A DNA stretch of 64,000 nucleotides from NCBI GenBank assembly GCA_942492915.1, contig OW818662.1, forward strand, positions 2,666,001 to 2,730,000. The letters are read 5' to 3'. Below are positions 54,384 to 62,841 of this stretch, piece after piece. Within the stretch, counting starts at the first letter, position 1, and the number at the start of each line of letters is the position of its first letter. This stretch comes from Turneriella sp942492915. Its GTDB lineage: Bacteria > Spirochaetota > Leptospiria > Turneriellales > Turneriellaceae. A program made the translations under genes and the position numbers. The notes below the pieces were generated by a model that saw only the letters and a list, made by a program, of their open reading frames with translations, did not search any database and was not told the DNA's origin.

Positions 54384-54668
54384 TTATTTACCGCAGCGGT
54401 AAGCCACGCCGGTCGCGTTATACGACTTGCCGAGCTTCTGGTGATTCTGCGAAGTAAGTTGGATATACACCTTCTGCGCGCCCATTTTCTCTGCTTCGTC
54501 TATGACGCCCTGCCACGCGATATCGCGCGAGTGGCGGTTAAACAGGTCGCCGATGCGAATTTGTGCCAACTGCTCACAGCCCGCAGGCTTTTCTTCTGTC
54601 TTCAGCACCTCTACTGCGCTCAGCGCTGTACTTGAGGCGATTGCCATTGCGATATATAGCTTTTTCAT
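54384..54668 (-). CDS. Small exported protein, DUF4156-like
   Basis: The 94-residue product has a signal peptide (MKKLYIAMAIASSTALSA) and two cysteines (GCEQL and YRCGK) that could pair. The pattern Cys...RIGD...A..EAEKMGAQKVYIQ resembles small DUF4156/RcsF-like periplasmic proteins. The lack of a lipobox suggests a soluble periplasmic form. It has a good GGAGG-type ribosome-binding site and stands alone between hairpins. Confidence 0.65.
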   Translation of the reverse strand: MKKLYIAMAIASSTALSAVEVLKTEEKPAGCEQLAQIRIGDLFNRHSRDIAWQGVIDEAEKMGAQKVYIQLTSQNHQKLGKSYNATGVAYRCGK

Positions 54669-54738
54669 ATTGTCCTCCGTAAGTCTCTATAGAGGTAATA
54701 ACGGCAATTTGAGGACAAACGGCTTCGGGGGCCACGCG

Positions 54739-54770
54739 GGCAAAACTGCGTAGTACTACGGAGTTTTGCC
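54739..54770. repeat. Near-perfect palindrome, 16-base arms
   Basis: The palindrome is centred on GTAGTACTAC with one mismatch and lies in the gap between the small exported protein gene and the response regulator stop. Confidence 0.75.
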
Positions 54771-54781
54771 GGGGGTGGGCG

Positions 54782-54813
54782 CCTAACAGGCTCCTTTAGA
54801 GTAACCTGTTAGG
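54782..54813. terminator. Hairpin overlapping the response regulator stop
   Basis: Nine-base arms CCTAACAGG and CCTGTTAGG, with a short inner stem, include the TAA stop at 54809-54811. It probably ends the two-component transcript. Confidence 0.6.
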
Positions 54814-55474
54814 ATTCTATTTCATCCACCGAGACTATACCCTGTTTCACGGCAAAGGCCACAAGCTCTTGGACATTCTGTAGGTCGAGCTTGCGCATCA
54901 GATTCGAGCGGTGCGACTCGACGGTGCGCACGCTGATGTCGAGTTCATCGCCGATGTCGCGGTTCGATTTGCCCAGAGCCGCCAATCGCAGAATCTCTCG
55001 TTCGCGCCGGGTTAGAATTTCTGACGCCAGATCGCCTTTGTCGCTCTTTTCTTTGGCGAGATTTTCGGTGATACGCGGCGAATAGCTTTTGCCGCCCTTA
55101 AGTACGGTAATGATCGCAAACTGAAGCTGGTCATAGATGTCTTCTTTTAACACGAAGCCGTCGACGCCGAGCGCCATCGCTTTCTCAAAGATCTGCGCGT
55201 CTTTGTGCATCGAAAGAATCAGAATCTTGATTTCAGGCCGGGCCTTTTTAATTTCACGTATAGCATCGAGTCCGTTGACTTTGGGCATCGACAGATCGCA
55301 GATCACCAGATCTGCTTCGCGCTGCTTAACGGTATCGATCAGCTTTTGTCCGTTCTCGCATTCGGCGATGATGGTATAGCGCTTGTCGTCTTCAAGCAAC
55401 CGCCTAAGCCCCTGTAAAATGATCGGGTGATCGTCGGCCGTGATAATGCGATAGACTTCACCGCCCGATGACAA
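54809..55474 (-). CDS. NarL/FixJ-family response regulator
   Basis: The 221-residue protein has a receiver domain with the phospho-acceptor Asp in LVICDLSMPKVNG (about residue 59) and a LuxR-type helix-turn-helix (LTRREREILRLAALGKSNRDIGDELDISVRTVESH, from about residue 150). It should act as a transcription factor controlled by the adjacent kinase. Start TTG 55474 overlaps the kinase stop by 17 bases. Confidence 0.93.
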   Translation of the reverse strand: MSSGGEVYRIITADDHPIILQGLRRLLEDDKRYTIIAECENGQKLIDTVKQREADLVICDLSMPKVNGLDAIREIKKARPEIKILILSMHKDAQIFEKAMALGVDGFVLKEDIYDQLQFAIITVLKGGKSYSPRITENLAKEKSDKGDLASEILTRREREILRLAALGKSNRDIGDELDISVRTVESHRSNLMRKLDLQNVQELVAFAVKQGIVSVDEIES

Positions 55475-57131
55475 GTTTCACCTCTGTGCCCGAGCCCGAC
55501 GTCGATTTTATTTGCAAGGTCCCGGGAATGATCGCGGCCCGCTCTTTCATGATTTGTAATCCCTGCCCATGGGCAGCCGCACCAGTATCAAAACCCCGGC
55601 CGTCATCGTTTATCGCGAGCGTGTAATTTTGTGCGTTGGTCTTGAAACTCACCTGAATATTCTGCCCGTGAGAATGCTTGACTGCGTTCTGTATCGCCTC
55701 TTGGGCAATGCGATAGATCTGCATCGTGGCAGCATCGTGAAATGGAAAATCACCGTCATCAATTTCTGCGGTTACCAGCGGCCAGGTTTTCCCTTGAAAC
55801 CGCGACTGCTGCGCGGCGTCGGTTGAGACATCATGACGCGACGCATAGAAGTCGACGAGTTTGCGCAATGCTTGCGCGATATTCAGGTGCCTCAGCGAAA
55901 ACGGAGAAAGCAGGTTTGAAATATTGCGCGTCTGTTCGATGACATCGTTGAAATTGGTCAGCAACTGCTGCTTCAGTTCGCTGTTCCCTTCTGAAGTCTG
56001 TGCGAGTTGCTGAACCTGCAGCTTCATGCCAACCAGCGTCGAGCCGAGACCGTCATGCAGATCACGCGAAATTTCTTCGCGTTCCAGGTCTTGAATTTCA
56101 AGCAGCCGGCGCGACAGGTCGCGTATCGTGAACTCGGCCTGCTGCTGCCGCGAAAGATCTTGTATCGTGAGCGTACACCATTTGCCCGTGCCATACTCTT
56201 GCTTGCTCGCTGAGATCCTCACGGGCAAGAATGACCCATCTTGGCGGCGCCCCTGCGCTTCGTTGAAATCAAGGCTCCCAGACTCGGTGTAGCGCAGAAA
56301 ATGCGTCAGGCCTTCATTCAGTTCTGCTTCGGGCGGCAGCAGAATGCTCACGTGCCTTCCCTGCAGCGCCTTGGTGCTCCATTGAAACATTTCCCGGCAG
56401 GCAGGATTCGCCAGACGAATTTGCCCCTCGCCATCGAGAATTACGAGAGCATCGTGCGCCGTTTCGACGATGGTCGTGTTGAGTACATCTTTCTCTTTGA
56501 TGCGCGCGATAATCGGGTTTGTCAGGCGAATAATTGCCAAAGCCGCGATGATCAGCAACAAAGCAGCGAAAAGCGCTGACACCGCGCCTGAGATAAGATA
56601 CGGCTTTCGAAGGCTCCACAAGTCAATGTCGACGACGAGACCAATCTGCAAAGGCGCGATAAACGTAAACGCTGCCAGAATGCCCTCACCGTGCAGCCCC
56701 GTAAAGTACCCTGAACCCGACTCCCCTGCGGCGGCACGCCTCACGGGTTCAGGCAAAAACTTCTCATGGGGAACGATCACGTTCTGGTTCTTGTGCCGAC
56801 CAAAATACCGTAGAAAAATTTCTGTACCTTTACCCGAGTCGCGCACAAACTGTATTTCTTGTGCAGTTTCGAAGTCGATGCGGTCGGCGAATGCGTCGAA
56901 CAGCTGGCTGAGCGTTGCCGCTGTGGCCTTGTCGCGTTGTTTAAAAGTGTTTCGGTCGAAACGCGCGACGGCGTCGATCAGCGACGAAAGGCTGATTACC
57001 TGAGCGTAGAGCAGCTGCTGCTTTTCATGCAGGCTCGCTTCGTACTGGCGATAGGTCGAAAAACCACCGATCAGCGACGCGACGAAAACCAGGATGGAGA
57101 CGACATACCTGAGGCGGCTGCTTTCAGACAC
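55458..57131 (-). CDS. Membrane sensor histidine kinase (NarX/DegS type) with PAS domain
   Basis: The 557-residue protein has two membrane spans (about 9-25 and 183-205) bracketing a periplasmic sensor of roughly 155 residues. A PAS domain (about 220-340) follows, then the HisKA_3 helix with the phosphorylated His in EISRDLHDGLG and a HATPase domain (QEAIQNAVKHSHG ... DDGRGFD ... GLQIMKERA). It pairs with the downstream regulator. The signal is unknown; the porin gene upstream on the same strand is a possible target. Confidence 0.93.
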   Translation of the reverse strand: MSESSRLRYVVSILVFVASLIGGFSTYRQYEASLHEKQQLLYAQVISLSSLIDAVARFDRNTFKQRDKATAATLSQLFDAFADRIDFETAQEIQFVRDSGKGTEIFLRYFGRHKNQNVIVPHEKFLPEPVRRAAAGESGSGYFTGLHGEGILAAFTFIAPLQIGLVVDIDLWSLRKPYLISGAVSALFAALLLIIAALAIIRLTNPIIARIKEKDVLNTTIVETAHDALVILDGEGQIRLANPACREMFQWSTKALQGRHVSILLPPEAELNEGLTHFLRYTESGSLDFNEAQGRRQDGSFLPVRISASKQEYGTGKWCTLTIQDLSRQQQAEFTIRDLSRRLLEIQDLEREEISRDLHDGLGSTLVGMKLQVQQLAQTSEGNSELKQQLLTNFNDVIEQTRNISNLLSPFSLRHLNIAQALRKLVDFYASRHDVSTDAAQQSRFQGKTWPLVTAEIDDGDFPFHDAATMQIYRIAQEAIQNAVKHSHGQNIQVSFKTNAQNYTLAINDDGRGFDTGAAAHGQGLQIMKERAAIIPGTLQIKSTSGSGTEVKLVIGR

Positions 57132-57186
57132 AGGCTCAGCTGGCAGTCAGAGATTGAGGGTAAATAAAAAAGGGGCCGGGGAATAG

Positions 57187-57229
57187 CTTTGCTTGCTCGC
57201 ATACGCATTGCGCATGCGAGCAAGCAAAG
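57187..57229. repeat. Long hairpin past the porin terminator
   Basis: 16-base perfect arms (57187-57202 and 57214-57229) with an 11-base loop lie directly beyond the porin terminator and 55 bases before the kinase start on the minus strand. Confidence 0.75.
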
Positions 57230-57230
57230 A

Positions 57231-57254
57231 AAAAAGGGCCTTTCGGCCCTTTTT
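57231..57254 (-). terminator. Intrinsic terminator of the porin gene
   Basis: 10-base arms (AAAAAGGGCC/GGCCCTTTTT) with a TTTC loop and a T run on the minus strand, 40 bases after the porin stop. This is a textbook rho-independent terminator. Confidence 0.92.
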
Positions 57255-57294
57255 GCAAAATCTGCCGGCGAGGCCGGCAGGTTCAGACTAAATC

Positions 57295-58623
57295 TTAGTA
57301 AACGCCTGTGAAAGAAAGCAGAGCAGTAATGTTGTCTTTCTTCGCATCTGCACCAGATGGTCCGAAAGCAGCAGATGTTGCTGAGTCGTACTTCACTTCT
57401 GGGCGGATCAGGAAATGCCCGCCGTACATGGCGATTGTTCCTGTCAGAGTGTGACCCATAACTTTGTTTGATGTCACACCAGCAGTAGTGTTCTGAAGCA
57501 GACCACGTGCGCCCATGCTGTCATCAAAGTAATCAAGGCGGTAGCTGAGTGTGAAACCATCAACTGGTGTTACGCTCAGGTAACCTGCTGCACCACCCCA
57601 TCGCTGGGCTGCTGTTTCAGTGTTAACCTTGTTCTCGCCGTAAACAACGTTGACGCCGACTTTGATCATTTTGCTTACTTGATATTGAACAACCAAGTCA
57701 CCGATGTGGCGCATACCACCTACGTTTGACGTAGCCGCTGTGTACGCACCGGTTTCGTTGCCGCCGGCATAGTTCAAGAAGATTGACAGTGCAGAGGTTG
57801 GTTTCAGTGAAATTTGACCGATTACTGTCTTGTTCTTGTTGTTGTCGTACTGCATGTCCCAACCGTTGGTTACGCCGGCCATGAAGCCGACTTTGCCGTC
57901 CATGATTGAGTAGTCAAGTTTTGCGCCAGTGTGATAGAATGGACCAAAACCAAACAGGTAGCCGAGCATGTAGTTCGCGTTCTGGTATGACTCAACGACT
58001 TCGTAGCCGATGTGCGTACCGAATTGACCAGCTGTCAACTTCAGACCTTTCGCGATATTAGCCGCAATGTAAGCCTGCTTAATAGCGGTTGACGTTGTCG
58101 AAGTTGGCCCGCTGGCGCCACCGCGAAAGTTGTTGAAGTTTGTTTGTTCCGCATTTGGTCCATGGATCAAGTCAGCAACCACCTGAAAGTCTTCATTACC
58201 AGCTTCAAATTTGGTCTGAATCAGACCCAGTGAAAACTGCTGGCCTGGGCTTTCAAATACGCGGCCTGTGGTGTTTGTTCCAGCACCCAAGTCGCCACCT
58301 ACATATCCCTGGTAAGGTGAGCTGGTACGAGTGTCGCTGTCGCCACGTGTATGGTATGCATAGTATGCATCAACATAACCGCCGAGCTTCAGAGTGATCT
58401 CTTTTCCGTCCGCTGGACCTTTCACCTTTTTTACGAAAAAGCCTTCAACGGGTGCTGGTGCTTCTTCGGCTGCTGCTGCAGGTGCTGCTGTTACCGCCGG
58501 TGCCGCAGGGGCTGCTACCGCGGGCGCTGCTGGCTTCGCGGGTGCTTTCTTCTTTGCCTGTGCGCTGAGCGACAGGTTGAAGATAGCTAATGTTGCCAAA
58601 ATGGCTGAAATTTTAAGTTTCAT
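57295..58623 (-). CDS. Outer-membrane beta-barrel porin (OmpL-like, BBP2 family)
   Basis: The 442-residue product has a signal peptide ending at LSLSAQA, then a low-complexity Ala/Pro/Lys linker (about 22-65). The barrel domain has alternating strands such as GYVDAYYAYHT, QFSLGLIQTKFE and LTAGQFGTHIGYEVVES. This layout fits the OmpL-like beta-barrel porin-2 family. It should allow diffusion across the outer membrane. ATG 58623 is chosen for its AAGGAG site; the frame runs 16 codons further. Codon use looks highly biased, as expected for an abundant protein. Confidence 0.85.
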   Translation of the reverse strand: MKLKISAILATLAIFNLSLSAQAKKKAPAKPAAPAVAAPAAPAVTAAPAAAAEEAPAPVEGFFVKKVKGPADGKEITLKLGGYVDAYYAYHTRGDSDTRTSSPYQGYVGGDLGAGTNTTGRVFESPGQQFSLGLIQTKFEAGNEDFQVVADLIHGPNAEQTNFNNFRGGASGPTSTTSTAIKQAYIAANIAKGLKLTAGQFGTHIGYEVVESYQNANYMLGYLFGFGPFYHTGAKLDYSIMDGKVGFMAGVTNGWDMQYDNNKNKTVIGQISLKPTSALSIFLNYAGGNETGAYTAATSNVGGMRHIGDLVVQYQVSKMIKVGVNVVYGENKVNTETAAQRWGGAAGYLSVTPVDGFTLSYRLDYFDDSMGARGLLQNTTAGVTSNKVMGHTLTGTIAMYGGHFLIRPEVKYDSATSAAFGPSGADAKKDNITALLSFTGVY

Positions 58624-58629
58624 TGTTAA

Positions 58630-58635
58630 CTCCTT
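58630..58635 (-). promoter_or_regulatory. Strong ribosome-binding site of the porin gene
   Basis: AAGGAG on the minus strand, six bases before ATG 58623. Confidence 0.8.
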
Positions 58636-59103
58636 GTTAGTTAGAGACTTTCGTTCTCTTAACCCGCACATAGCAAAGTCTATGCCAAATACACCTGCAT
58701 GGTACGTTGCTCGGGATTTCCATAGCTATTTTATTAACTACGGATCGGCAAGGTCAGCCTCGGGACGACTATAGATATAAAAGAAGATTCAACCCAGCGG
58801 AATTAAGAAAATCTTCTCAAAAAGCTCAAATGCCCGATATGGGCAGATTCAGAGATTTTTGTGCGAGCCGTCGCAGAACAGCTGCGTCTTTGAATGTCCG
58901 TATGCAGACCAGAAATAGTTTTTGGCTCGTTCAAGTTCAATTTCCATCGGGCCGGTGCCAGCAGCTTTACCTGTCATACCCTACGCAAACCTCACCGCGC
59001 AGCATTTCAAGCCCTGCAGCCGCTCTTCTTTGACATTGACGCAGCGCGACGGCATGCCGATTGAGCATCAGGCAAAACCATTGAGAGCAACCGCAGGAAT
59101 TTC
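58636..59103. other. 468-base gap without a convincing gene
   Basis: This gap separates the divergent porin and cyclase genes and must hold both promoters. An open frame of 108 codons on the plus strand (58707-59033) has no start site signal or family pattern, and I reject it. A TTGACA hexamer at 59030-59035 has no good -10 partner. I cannot name a promoter with confidence. Confidence 0.6.
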
Positions 59104-60372
59104 TTGAGCGCCCGGTCCAATAACAAATTTCCCGAGTTCACAGACTGGTTGCTGACTCGCGCCGCTGCGGTGCAGACTGCGCCTGAACTTTTTGCGGCGT
59201 TCAGCGCATGGCTCAATGAAAATGAATTCGCTATTATTCGCGCGAATATTGCGAGCCGGTCTCTGCATCCACAGTATGGCGCAGTTTCGCTGATCTGGTC
59301 ACCAAACGGCAACGTGCCGGTGCCGCCACCCGCGACGGGCGTACTCGAAGCGCGCAAGATTCAATTTGAGAGCGGCTATGTCGTGCTGAGCCGTCTCGGC
59401 AAGGTAGACTTTACCGCCGATGCGTTTGTCAAATCGCCTATGGCTCCGGTGCTGCTCGAAGGGAAGACAGTGCGACAGCGTATACCGAAGTCTATGAGCA
59501 CATTCCCTTTTCCAATTATCAAAGACCTGCACGATCTCGGGGCAAGCGATTATCTGGCCCTGCCGATGCGTTTTAAGGGTGAGATCGCGGGCTTTTTGAG
59601 TTTTTGCTCTGCAGCCGAAGGTGGATTCAACAACGAGCAACTGGCCTTTCTCGAACGCGCGGTGGCTCTCTTTGCAATGGCGCTCGAACCCCGTCTCAAA
59701 GACGAACTGCTTGAAACCCTGCTCAAACTCTACCTCGGTGAAACGACCGGCCCGCTCGTGCTCAAGGGCCGAATACAGCGCGGCGACATGGAAAGTTTTG
59801 AATCGGTCATCTGGTTTTCTGACATCAGGGGTTTCTCGGCACTGGCCTCAATCATGCAACCCGAAGAGACGATCGAACTGCTCAATAGCTACTATGAGGT
59901 CATATTGCCCGTCGTGCGTAACTACGGTGGTGAAGTACTGAAATTTCTCGGCGACGGCCTGCTCGTGATTTTCAGCGCGCAGGCGGGTAAAGAGCGACAG
60001 GCAAAATACCATTCCATAATAGCAGCTAACGCTGCCGGCCGCGCGCTGAAAGAATTGAACCGTCGCCGCGTCGCCGAAGACAAGATTCCGCTTGAACACG
60101 GCATTGGGTTGCACTATGGCACGATTCAATATGGCAACATCGGTTCGTCAGACAGGCTCGATTTTACGGCGATCGGTTCGGCGGTCAATATCGCCAGCCG
60201 TGTCGCGGCGCAATGTGGTGAGCTCGGGCGTACAGTGCTCATCTCTGCCGATCTTGCTAAATTTCTGCGTATTCGGCTCGACTCGCATGGCGCGCTGGAT
60301 CTCAAGGGCATACCGGTGCCGGTTGGCATCTATTCCCTGCCAAAATCATTGCATTCCCAGGGCAGGTTCTAG
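59104..60372 (+). CDS. GAF-type sensor adenylate/guanylate cyclase (class III)
   Basis: The 422-residue soluble protein has a GAF-like N-terminal sensor (about 25-200) and a class III cyclase domain (about 230-410). Metal-binding Asp240 lies in WFSDIRGFSAL and Asp284 in KFLGDGLLVIF. The transition-state segment DFTAIGSAVNIASRV follows. It should make cAMP (or cGMP) on ligand binding. The start is TTG 59104 and no strong ribosome-binding site is seen. The last codons and the TAG lie inside a palindrome. Confidence 0.92.
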   Translation: MSARSNNKFPEFTDWLLTRAAAVQTAPELFAAFSAWLNENEFAIIRANIASRSLHPQYGAVSLIWSPNGNVPVPPPATGVLEARKIQFESGYVVLSRLGKVDFTADAFVKSPMAPVLLEGKTVRQRIPKSMSTFPFPIIKDLHDLGASDYLALPMRFKGEIAGFLSFCSAAEGGFNNEQLAFLERAVALFAMALEPRLKDELLETLLKLYLGETTGPLVLKGRIQRGDMESFESVIWFSDIRGFSALASIMQPEETIELLNSYYEVILPVVRNYGGEVLKFLGDGLLVIFSAQAGKERQAKYHSIIAANAAGRALKELNRRRVAEDKIPLEHGIGLHYGTIQYGNIGSSDRLDFTAIGSAVNIASRVAAQCGELGRTVLISADLAKFLRIRLDSHGALDLKGIPVPVGIYSLPKSLHSQGRF

Positions 60373-60389
60373 CCTGCCCTGGGAATGCA
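60350..60389. terminator. Palindrome containing the cyclase stop codon
   Basis: 17-base perfect arms (60350-60366 and 60373-60389) flank a TTCTAG loop. The loop holds the TAG stop and the left arm encodes the last residues (HSQGR). No T tract. Confidence 0.75.
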
Positions 60390-60433
60390 TTTTAAAATAT
60401 GCTTGATGGCCTGTTTTTGCCGTGTTTTTTGCC

Positions 60434-60793
60434 ATGCACATGGTTATCATCGAAACGCTGAGTCATATCAATATTCCAGCAAAAAATCTGCAGAAGGCGG
60501 TCGAGTTCTACACGCAGTTTCTTGACTTCGAGGTGGTTGAAGAGAGCGCCACTTTCGCTATCGTTTCATTTGATAACCTGCAATTGCGCCTGGACACAAC
60601 GCTTGAACCCTACGCAAAAGTACCTGTACTGTCGTTTCTGCTCGACGTCGACGACTTTACCGAGGCGCTGCAAGAAATAGAGCAAAACGAAGTTGAAATC
60701 GCAAAAGGCCCTTTTGAAGTCGATGGCGGCGAAAGTGTGCATGTTCTTGACCCGAACGGCAATCTGGTAGAGCTCTATTACCGCGAAGCCTGA
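60434..60793 (+). CDS. VOC/glyoxalase-family protein
   Basis: The small protein (about 119 residues) has the vicinal oxygen chelate fold: SHINIPAKNLQKAVEFYTQFLDFEV near the N-terminus and VHVLDPNGNLVELYYREA at the end. Candidate metal ligands are the first His and the final Glu. Family members include glyoxalases, dioxygenases and resistance proteins; the substrate cannot be read. ATG 60434 or 60440 are likelier starts than GTG 60422. Confidence 0.85.
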   Translation: MHMVIIETLSHINIPAKNLQKAVEFYTQFLDFEVVEESATFAIVSFDNLQLRLDTTLEPYAKVPVLSFLLDVDDFTEALQEIEQNEVEIAKGPFEVDGGESVHVLDPNGNLVELYYREA

Positions 60794-61244
60794 GTTAGTT
60801 CACGCGTTTTTTTCGGCCCTGCATTGGCTTGGGGCCATTCTCTACATTGGTTCATTCGTATTCTTACTGCTGATCGTACAACCGATCTATCGCAAATACC
60901 GCCAGTATAACTACGTCGATAATTTTAGGGCTGAAATGGTCATGCTCTATTGGCGGCTTTTGAACGCCATGGTGATTATTCTGCTCACGAGCGGAGCGGT
61001 GCTGACCGGCCTTCGCGGCAAATCGCCGCTTACAGGCGCGTATGGCCTTGCGTTTTCAACCAAACTTGCGTTGTGGCTGATGCAGCTCTATCTCTCGCAG
61101 CAGTACCTGCGGCCTTTTACCCCCGAAGCTCCGGCCTTCAGCCGGGACTCGACCAACCCAACAAACCCGCCTGTGCCCGCCTGGCTGCCGGTTGCCCTTT
61201 TGTTCTTGATTTTTCTTTGTGCATTTGCGCTCAAGTATTTCTGA
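60777..61244 (+). CDS. CopD-like four-helix membrane protein with a non-standard start
   Basis: The open frame encodes about 155 residues with four membrane helices. The first one (ALHWLGAILYIGSFVFLLLI) has the His-Trp-Leu pattern of CopD/heme-copper type membrane domains. It lies upstream of the first ATG (60936) and there is no ATG, GTG or TTG between the preceding in-frame stop and that ATG. ATT 60777, overlapping the VOC gene end, is the best candidate start; a CTG at 60819 is another. Starting at 60936 would delete the first helix. The stop overlaps the following lipoprotein start. Confidence 0.65.
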   Translation: MTAKPELVHAFFSALHWLGAILYIGSFVFLLLIVQPIYRKYRQYNYVDNFRAEMVMLYWRLLNAMVIILLTSGAVLTGLRGKSPLTGAYGLAFSTKLALWLMQLYLSQQYLRPFTPEAPAFSRDSTNPTNPPVPAWLPVALLFLIFLCAFALKYF

Positions 61245-61750
61245 TGCCGCGCCGCCAGCTAATTCTCGTAACGGTGCTATTGAGCATGCTGCTCTTCGCC
61301 TGCAGGCGTGAGACAAATACTTTTCGCTTCTGCCGCGACTTTAACGCAGAAGGCTGCGTGAATGCTCTGGAAGGTAAGGCCAGCTTCGACCTGCAGAAAA
61401 CTATTCGCAATAAATCGTATCGCGAGTTTTACAATTCAGTCTACTTTCGCGGCGACCGGCTCGCTTTTGCCATCACCAACGCCGACGCCCGAAAAGAAGT
61501 AAGCTTTGAATGCCTGCACGGACGCTATTACACAGCCGACCGGTCAGCCGAGCGCTTTGAAATGGAATACATCGAACTGCGCGAAAAAAATGTCTACGGT
61601 CTCGCGATGCTCGGTAGCCTCATCGAAAAACATGTCGGTTTGCTTAGCTCTGCGCCCTATCGCGCGCTGCCGCCGTTCAATGTCACCTATGAAATTTTCT
61701 GCGGCAAAGATGTGCTGGCAAAAAACTCAATCTCTGTTGAGCTGAAGTAA
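61244..61750 (+). CDS. Small lipoprotein, unknown function
   Basis: The 168-residue product has a signal peptide and lipobox (SMLLFAC, Cys20). The mature part has paired cysteines (FCRDFNAEGC, FECLHG, FCGKD) and a mixed fold with no recognised family. ATG 61244 shares a base with the TGA of the CopD-like gene, and its TAA shares a base with the ATG of the Maf gene. It is thus part of a tightly coupled four-gene unit from the VOC gene on. Confidence 0.75.
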   Translation: MPRRQLILVTVLLSMLLFACRRETNTFRFCRDFNAEGCVNALEGKASFDLQKTIRNKSYREFYNSVYFRGDRLAFAITNADARKEVSFECLHGRYYTADRSAERFEMEYIELREKNVYGLAMLGSLIEKHVGLLSSAPYRALPPFNVTYEIFCGKDVLAKNSISVELK

Positions 61751-62841
61751 TGTTCAGCCTCTTTGCAGATATTCAGGCGGCAACGAGCGATGGTCGCTAC
61801 CTGATCAGCAGCGAAGGGCAGACTATCACGTTTTTTACCGCGCGCTCGGGCGAACGTGACCTGAAACAAATTGCTTCGGCGATCGCGAATGTGCAACCTG
61901 GAAATATTCCGTTGATTATCGCGCCGTTTGCTGATGCACTGCGGCCGCTGTTTTTGCATCCAGAGAGGTTCATCTTTGTCGCCCCAGCGTCATTTGCGCG
62001 TGAGATGCCGGCAGACGAGCGACTGATCGCAGACGACGCTGCACTTCAGCGGTTTATTAATAACGTTGAACCCAAAGATCATTTCGAGATCATTGCTCCC
62101 GCGCAGTGGCAGGCATTACAGGTACGCATGATCGAATGCGCACGCGAAATTCTGACCAGGGCGGCCGCGCGGCTGAAAACAATTAACCACTTCGGACGGC
62201 TCTGGCCGATCAATTTCACAGCGAACGCAGCGATCGCGCGCGCCTGCGAGGACATCTCGGTACTCAAAGCTGCGAGCGTCCCAACAGCGTTGGTCATGGC
62301 GGGGCCTTCTCTCGACAACCACATGGAAGCCCTGAAAGGCCACAACAACATCTGGGCGGCCGACACAGCACTGCCGGCACTGCTGCCCCGCGGTATCTAT
62401 CCACAGGTGGTGTTCTCGGCAGATGGGGGGTTTGCAAGTCGCGAACACTTTGTGGCAGCGCTGCCTGCTCTGAGAGGGCATCGTGTGACACTCGTGTGCG
62501 ATATGCTTGTGAATCCCGGGGTTATGCGCCTGCCGTTTGCGCGCACCCTCACCTATTCAAACTCGCACCCGCTGGTGCAACAGTTCTGCGAAACGCTGCG
62601 CAGCGACCTGACAGAAATTGCCAACCCTGATGGGGATGTCGGCTCACTCATGAAAGCAGCATTTGCAAAATTTTTTGGCGACATGCCTGTAAAAATTTTT
62701 GGGCACGATCGCGGCCATCGCCGCAAGGTCACACATGCCCGGGGCACTGCGTATTTCTCCCGCGTTTACGCGCGGCAGACACGCACATTCAATTCAGAGA
62801 CATATATGCTGCAGCTCAGCCGGCGGTATGCACCGGTATAG
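61750..62841 (+). CDS. Maf/DUF115-family protein (motility-associated glycosyltransferase type)
   Basis: The 363-residue protein carries the DUF115/MAF core. A nucleotide-sugar-like site is seen in PTALVMAGPSLDNHMEAL (from about residue 178), followed by NIWAADTALPALLPRGIYPQVVFSADGG and the C-terminal KIFGHDRGHRRKVTHARG. Maf proteins add nonulosonic acids to flagellin in other bacteria; relatives include archaeal MptE. Here no flagellar gene is adjacent. Its end overlaps the convergent TetR gene by 26 bases. Confidence 0.8.
   Translation: MFSLFADIQAATSDGRYLISSEGQTITFFTARSGERDLKQIASAIANVQPGNIPLIIAPFADALRPLFLHPERFIFVAPASFAREMPADERLIADDAALQRFINNVEPKDHFEIIAPAQWQALQVRMIECAREILTRAAARLKTINHFGRLWPINFTANAAIARACEDISVLKAASVPTALVMAGPSLDNHMEALKGHNNIWAADTALPALLPRGIYPQVVFSADGGFASREHFVAALPALRGHRVTLVCDMLVNPGVMRLPFARTLTYSNSHPLVQQFCETLRSDLTEIANPDGDVGSLMKAAFAKFFGDMPVKIFGHDRGHRRKVTHARGTAYFSRVYARQTRTFNSETYMLQLSRRYAPV

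Noticed and set aside
58707..59033. 108-codon frame in the porin-cyclase gap
   Set aside because: No ribosome-binding site, no family pattern, composition unlike neighbouring genes.
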